A stretch of 64,000 nt of DNA, from assembly GCA_036937835.1 (NCBI GenBank), contig CM072874.1, forward strand, positions 9,314,001-9,378,000. Reading direction: 5' to 3'. Positions 59,723 to 64,000 of the stretch are shown piece after piece. The position numbers and the translations under genes are program-made. Source of the stretch: Pampus argenteus. Lineage: Eukaryota > Chordata > Actinopteri > Scombriformes > Stromateidae. The notes under the pieces are model-generated. The model did no database searches, was not told where the DNA came from, and saw only the letters and a program-made list of their open reading frames with translations. Numbering within the stretch: the stretch's first letter is position 1; each line of letters begins with the position of its first letter.

Positions 59723-61157
59723 ATTCTGAAAACACGTCTGCAGCGTTTGTCACCCACTAATGCCACACACTCACATCACATGCATCTTTCTAGTTAGTCC
59801 TGACATTTACCAGAACAGATTTTGATATATATTTTTTTAGATTTTAATTCACTTGCTCTCTTCAATTTCATTTCATATTTGCTCCGTCCATCATACCTCC
59901 CACCTAATTTCTTCACTGAAGGTGTCAGACTGACTTCATCTTTCTCTGCGGAATAGCTGAAAACTTAATGGTCCCTAATGATAGGCTCAAAAAGAGCACG
60001 GGGAAACAGTACAGTGATGGCAGAGAAGAGGTGAGAAAACACACTGGGGGGAAAGGTTGGAAAGATTGTATTGATGGGATTGAAGTGAATGTGAAGGAGG
60101 AGATGAGATAGAGGGGTAAGGGAGAGGATAGTGGCAAAGGAAATTGTTATAAGCTTGGACGAATGCCAGAGGTACTGTAATTGGCACAACAAAGACAAAT
60201 AGAAACAGACAGGGTGATTGAGAGAGGGTGATTAACAGATACTGTAGATACCAAGACACAAAATACTTACAATGTGTGTAAATGACCCATAAAAGAAGTG
60301 AAAAGCTGTGAGATTTAAGCTTTTTGCAGCTTCTGATACAACCACGTTCAGCTGCACTGCTCCATTAATAGCAGGCAGGAGGAGAGGAATCTGGGATGCC
60401 TCTGTTGTTTCCCAAGTGTTAATGTGTTACCAGCCAAACAAGCAGATATGCATCAGCCAGCTGGCCAGGATCATCACACCCAGCTTTCACCTTAGCAGCA
60501 TATTGATGGGTGAGAGAAACAAACAGAGTGTAAATGCACCAGGTATATGCGTGATCACACTACATGCTAGCCGAAGCATGCACCTTGTTTCTGTGCACGG
60601 ATAAACACGGTCAAAATGAACAAATGTATGCATTAAGCAGCTGTATGGGAGTGAAAAACAACATAAACCAACAAGAGAAGTAGGGAGGGAGCAATCAAGT
60701 GGGGTGTGACCTGTCTGTCCATTTTTGTATCTCCAAGTTAGCAGTGGACAGTGGCTCATTAGTATGGGGGTCACATACACAGACATAGTCAGGGGAGGGA
60801 ACAGGGAACAGGGCCTATTTTTTTGAAACTGCTACTTTTTCTGCAGCGAGTAGTAAAACTACATAATATTTTGGAACAAGATATCATGAAAAAATAGGAT
60901 AGGTTTGAAAATGATAAAAAAAAAGAAAGCAGGAGTTTGACAAAGTTAAAGAATGTAAAGAGGGTAAAAAAAAAGAGCTGCGGACTCAGTACTCAGTTTT
61001 TTTCCCTCTAGATGAAGCTGACATGATTTGGGTCGATAGAAGGTCATTTGAATACAGTAAGGTTTGCATAAAAGGTCCACATATATACTCACTGCTCCAA
61101 CAAGGGGTGAATAACAAAAATGTTATTAGATGATGTAAAAACTAGCCAGCTTTGTCA

Positions 61158-61211
61158 CCCCCCCTCCCCTCTCTCTTTCTCTCTCTCACACACCCACACA
61201 TACACACACAG
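61158..61211 (+). repeat. Compound CT-rich / (CA)n tract
   Basis: CCCCCTCCCCTCTCTCTTTC continues as CT repeats, then CACACACCCACACATACACA. Confidence 0.9.
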
Positions 61212-62239
61212 GCAGAAAAAAGGGCTTCTGACAAATTCAATTTGCAGGGGCAGAGTCTGCATGCAGACAGGCCTATATTAGTATTACTCATATGATAGAA
61301 CAGCCCATCCATCACACACATACAAGAGAATGTAGAAGAGAGTAGAGGAGATGAGAGGAAGGAGGAGAAGGTAGACAAGAATAGAGGCCCGAATAATGAA
61401 TCTAAATAGCGACTACCAATGACTGAATGGTGACTTTCTGCCTGTTACTTCTGCTTTTCTCTTTTGTCCATTGACTCATTGTATGTGTGAAAATACTTGA
61501 GTTTGTGTGTGTTTGTTACCACTGACCTCAGGGGGAAAGCAAAATTATTAGAGCTATTGTTATGTGAAGGACAAAAGCGAAGGTTGCAATCCAGTCTGTC
61601 TCTACCTTCCTATCCCTTCTGCCTTCGGAGGATGACAGTGACGTAACAAGCAAGGGTGGATGCAGTCTGAAATGCATTTTACTGTATATTGCCATGTAGG
61701 TCACTATTCCCTAGACAAGTGTTCCTTTCAGTCCTTCTCTCCCCAACACAATATGACTCACTTATAACATGGGCTACAAAAGAGGAAATGTGATGCAAAT
61801 GTGCTTCATTTTAACACGTGGAAATGTAGAAGAAGAAGAAATCGTTCTGTATGGGTTTCTATAACAGTACAATACAGGCAGTTAACAAGGTAAAGACTAT
61901 TTTGTAGTATACAAAATGAAATAAAAAAAAGGAGGCTTAGAGAATAATCCTCAAATAATCACCTCCCATGTCCAACACAGACAAATGAAGGCCAGTTTTT
62001 AATAAATCCTAGAGGTTTGCGCTAAAAACAGATGTTTCAGAATCACATCTGTTTGGTGATTTTTATCTACAAGAACAAATTAAGTGCTTGACGTAAACAT
62101 TCTATAATAACCGATTGATGATTGAATTATAAACACGTCATTTCAATTAATGATGATGTAAGCTATCATCATGGCTGTATATGCTCTACTTGACAGTGAG
62201 CACAGACCTGTCTGTGTCTATGCATTCGTGTGGCATTTA

Positions 62240-62261
62240 TGTGTGTGTGTGTGTGTGTGTG
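62240..62261 (+). repeat. (TG)11 microsatellite
   Basis: Uninterrupted TG run. Confidence 0.95.
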
Positions 62262-63889
62262 AGTGAATGTTTTCATGACCCCTATCCGAATTTCTTGATC
62301 AAATTCTACTTCTCATGTGTAATTAAACTCCCCCACTCTTGTGTTACTCTAAAGTCTACATATTTTTATATTCTGTTTGCCAGCTCACATCTTTCCCCAA
62401 ATCTGTCACACCATTTGGGTTTTGCACATAATTAATTAATCAGAGAAAGAGAGAAAAAATGAATAATCATTTACTCTGTGTGCAGTTCACCACTGTATGC
62501 TGTTGTGTATCTACTGCACTCACACACATACAGGCACACACACCCCAATGGGTAAAATTGCTTGGACACCCAAATGTCAAGGTCACCTTCAGAGTCCAAA
62601 AACCATCACTTTGTTTCTAAACCAGTCTTTAAATGAATTCTGATAGAAGTCACTAATGCAATCAGCCCTTTAGCCTCAATCCCAAACATGCGGGACGATG
62701 AGGGCTCTGATGGGCCAGAGGACGGTATCATCCTTCCTTAGCGATTCATGAGACTGCGCAAAGATAAAAATCAATAGGAAAACAACGTACAAGCTAACAC
62801 ACCCTTGTGCTGTTGTAGTTGAGAGCAACTGTTCAACTTTCATTTTTCAACCCCTGACACTTTACTTAACCTCTACCATATTAAACACTTTCTACTAACT
62901 TTATCTCTCTTTTTTTTCTTCTTCTTTTTACACCAAAGCCTCATAAATCGTGCTACCAAATGCCTATTTCTGGGTTTTCTGATCTTGAACCGTCACATGA
63001 TATTTTGGACCCACTGAGGTAGATCAGGTCTAAACACACATGCAAACACATACACAAATATCTGCTTGTTTGGCATCATAGCTCTGTTTCAATGGGGTGT
63101 TTAATGGCTAGCACTTGATCCATATTAAATCCTCCCGTGAGAGTCCCTGCCCCCTTTAGGTCAAACTCATATCAGTGCTGTGTTTGTGCAAAAGAAACTG
63201 GGAGACCCACACTGCCTGTGGATTGATAAAGAGAGGGAGAGAAAGCAAAACGATCTATAATATTGTGAGTGTGGATGTACGAGTGTGTTTCTGTATGTGT
63301 GCATGACTGTGTGTTTCTCATTAATGTGTTTTTGTACCAGAGGGCCCCAGAATGATCTAATGCTGAGGCTGGGCTCACAATTTGTGGTGTTTCTCAAGCC
63401 TATATTTAACAGCAACAAAGCCAAGACCCCAGACCACAGTTCCCTCCCACTCAATCTAACTCCAGTTTACATCTACCAAAAGGCTCTACTTTTAACTCCA
63501 TCAATCTGGGACACATATGAGGACTTTTCTGGAAAATAAACAAGTGAAGAAATTCACTCTGCACTTTCTCTCTGTGCTCTAGTATACAATGATCTTATAT
63601 CCAAAGATCAAGAAGTAGAAGTAGCCAAGCCTGCAGAATTCAAAATAGAAGCTAAACCAACCTTAAATTACAATGATTGATATCATATATATATATAAAA
63701 ATATCAAGATATGGTCCAACTGGAATTCACAATAACAAAATCTTATATAACATTTTAAATGATTCAACACAGCTCTGGTGTTTAATTCAGCCAAAATTAT
63801 GTCATGTGGTGATTTTTTTTTCATTTCCCATGAGCATTACTTGGATTAAACTGGTTTAAATGTACAGCTTTTTGTTTTGATATGTCAAA

Positions 63890-63921
63890 TGAATGAATGA
63901 ATGAATCAATCAATCAATCAA
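63890..63921 (+). repeat. Tetranucleotide repeat switching from GAAT to CAAT
   Basis: Four GAAT-type units followed without a break by CAAT-type units (ATGAATGAATGAATCAATCA ...). A single base substitution propagated through half the array would explain the switch. Confidence 0.9.
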
Positions 63922-64000
63922 ACCTTTTTGTGTGGGTAAATTTTGGTGAATGGAAATGTCACACAACCACATAAATAAAGTAGACAGTGTGTGAGAGAGT

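Larger units (their letters stand above)
58321..64000. other. Non-coding DNA with microsatellites, no gene recognised
   Basis: The LINE relic gives way to unique AT-rich DNA. Features seen are a T16 run, ATC/ATT repeats at about 59623-59722, a purine-rich patch at about 60000-60130, CT/CA and TG tracts, and a terminal GAAT/CAAT run. Frames of up to 99 codons are not protein-like. A patch at 62120-62180 contains an ATGATG/CATCAT inverted pair and TAAT cores. Confidence 0.7.

Overview
This 64 kb window looks like non-coding nuclear DNA from a vertebrate, most likely a ray-finned (teleost, probably percomorph) fish. It is AT-rich by eye. No open frame exceeds about 123 codons, and none of the longer frames matches a protein family I recognise. 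It carries dozens of CA/TG, TA and GA microsatellites. Several repeat families typical of teleost genomes are present: elements ending in a 'TACCGTRTTTTTCGG...ATAAGGCG' terminus, hAT-like miniature elements beginning 'TAGGGCTGCC', and decayed non-LTR retrotransposon ends. There are no operons, ribosome-binding sites, tRNA or rRNA genes or CRISPR arrays. The best reading is a gene desert or one or more very large introns. I could not identify a host gene. Layout. 1-13 kb: unique AT-rich DNA with scattered microsatellites, a possible small exon or conserved block near 8.3-8.5 kb, and a compositionally complex block at 12.6-12.85 kb. 13.98-14.13 kb: sequence resembling a LINE 3' tail. 15.3-15.75 kb: a DNA-transposon fragment with an internal in-frame duplication. 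17.16-17.35 kb: a decayed interspersed repeat. 18-37 kb: mostly unique DNA with microsatellites, a double hairpin at 18.65 kb and regulatory-looking blocks at 26.8 and 33.6-34.6 kb. 37.0-37.2 kb: a LINE-like 3' tail on the minus strand. 39.7-39.9 kb: a block with spaced SOX- and TCF-like motifs. 41.0-41.9 kb: a decayed hAT-like element and an opposite-oriented relative of the 15.3 kb element. 42-49.5 kb: microsatellites, a purine-rich tract and further conserved-looking blocks. 49.93-50.92 kb: a 115 bp direct duplication. 56.5-56.8 kb: a nearly complete hAT-like MITE with a probable 8 bp target-site duplication. 57.87-58.32 kb: a broken LINE reverse-transcriptase C-terminal region. 58.4-64 kb: unique DNA plus microsatellites. 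No genes can be said to work together here. Any function is probably cis-regulatory (several blocks carry clustered homeodomain, SOX, forkhead or octamer-like motifs) or simply intronic. The most solid structural observations are the MITE with its TSD, the two related element copies, the 115 bp direct duplication and the frameshifted LINE relic. I found no previously undescribed biological system. All family assignments come from recognition by eye, without a database search.
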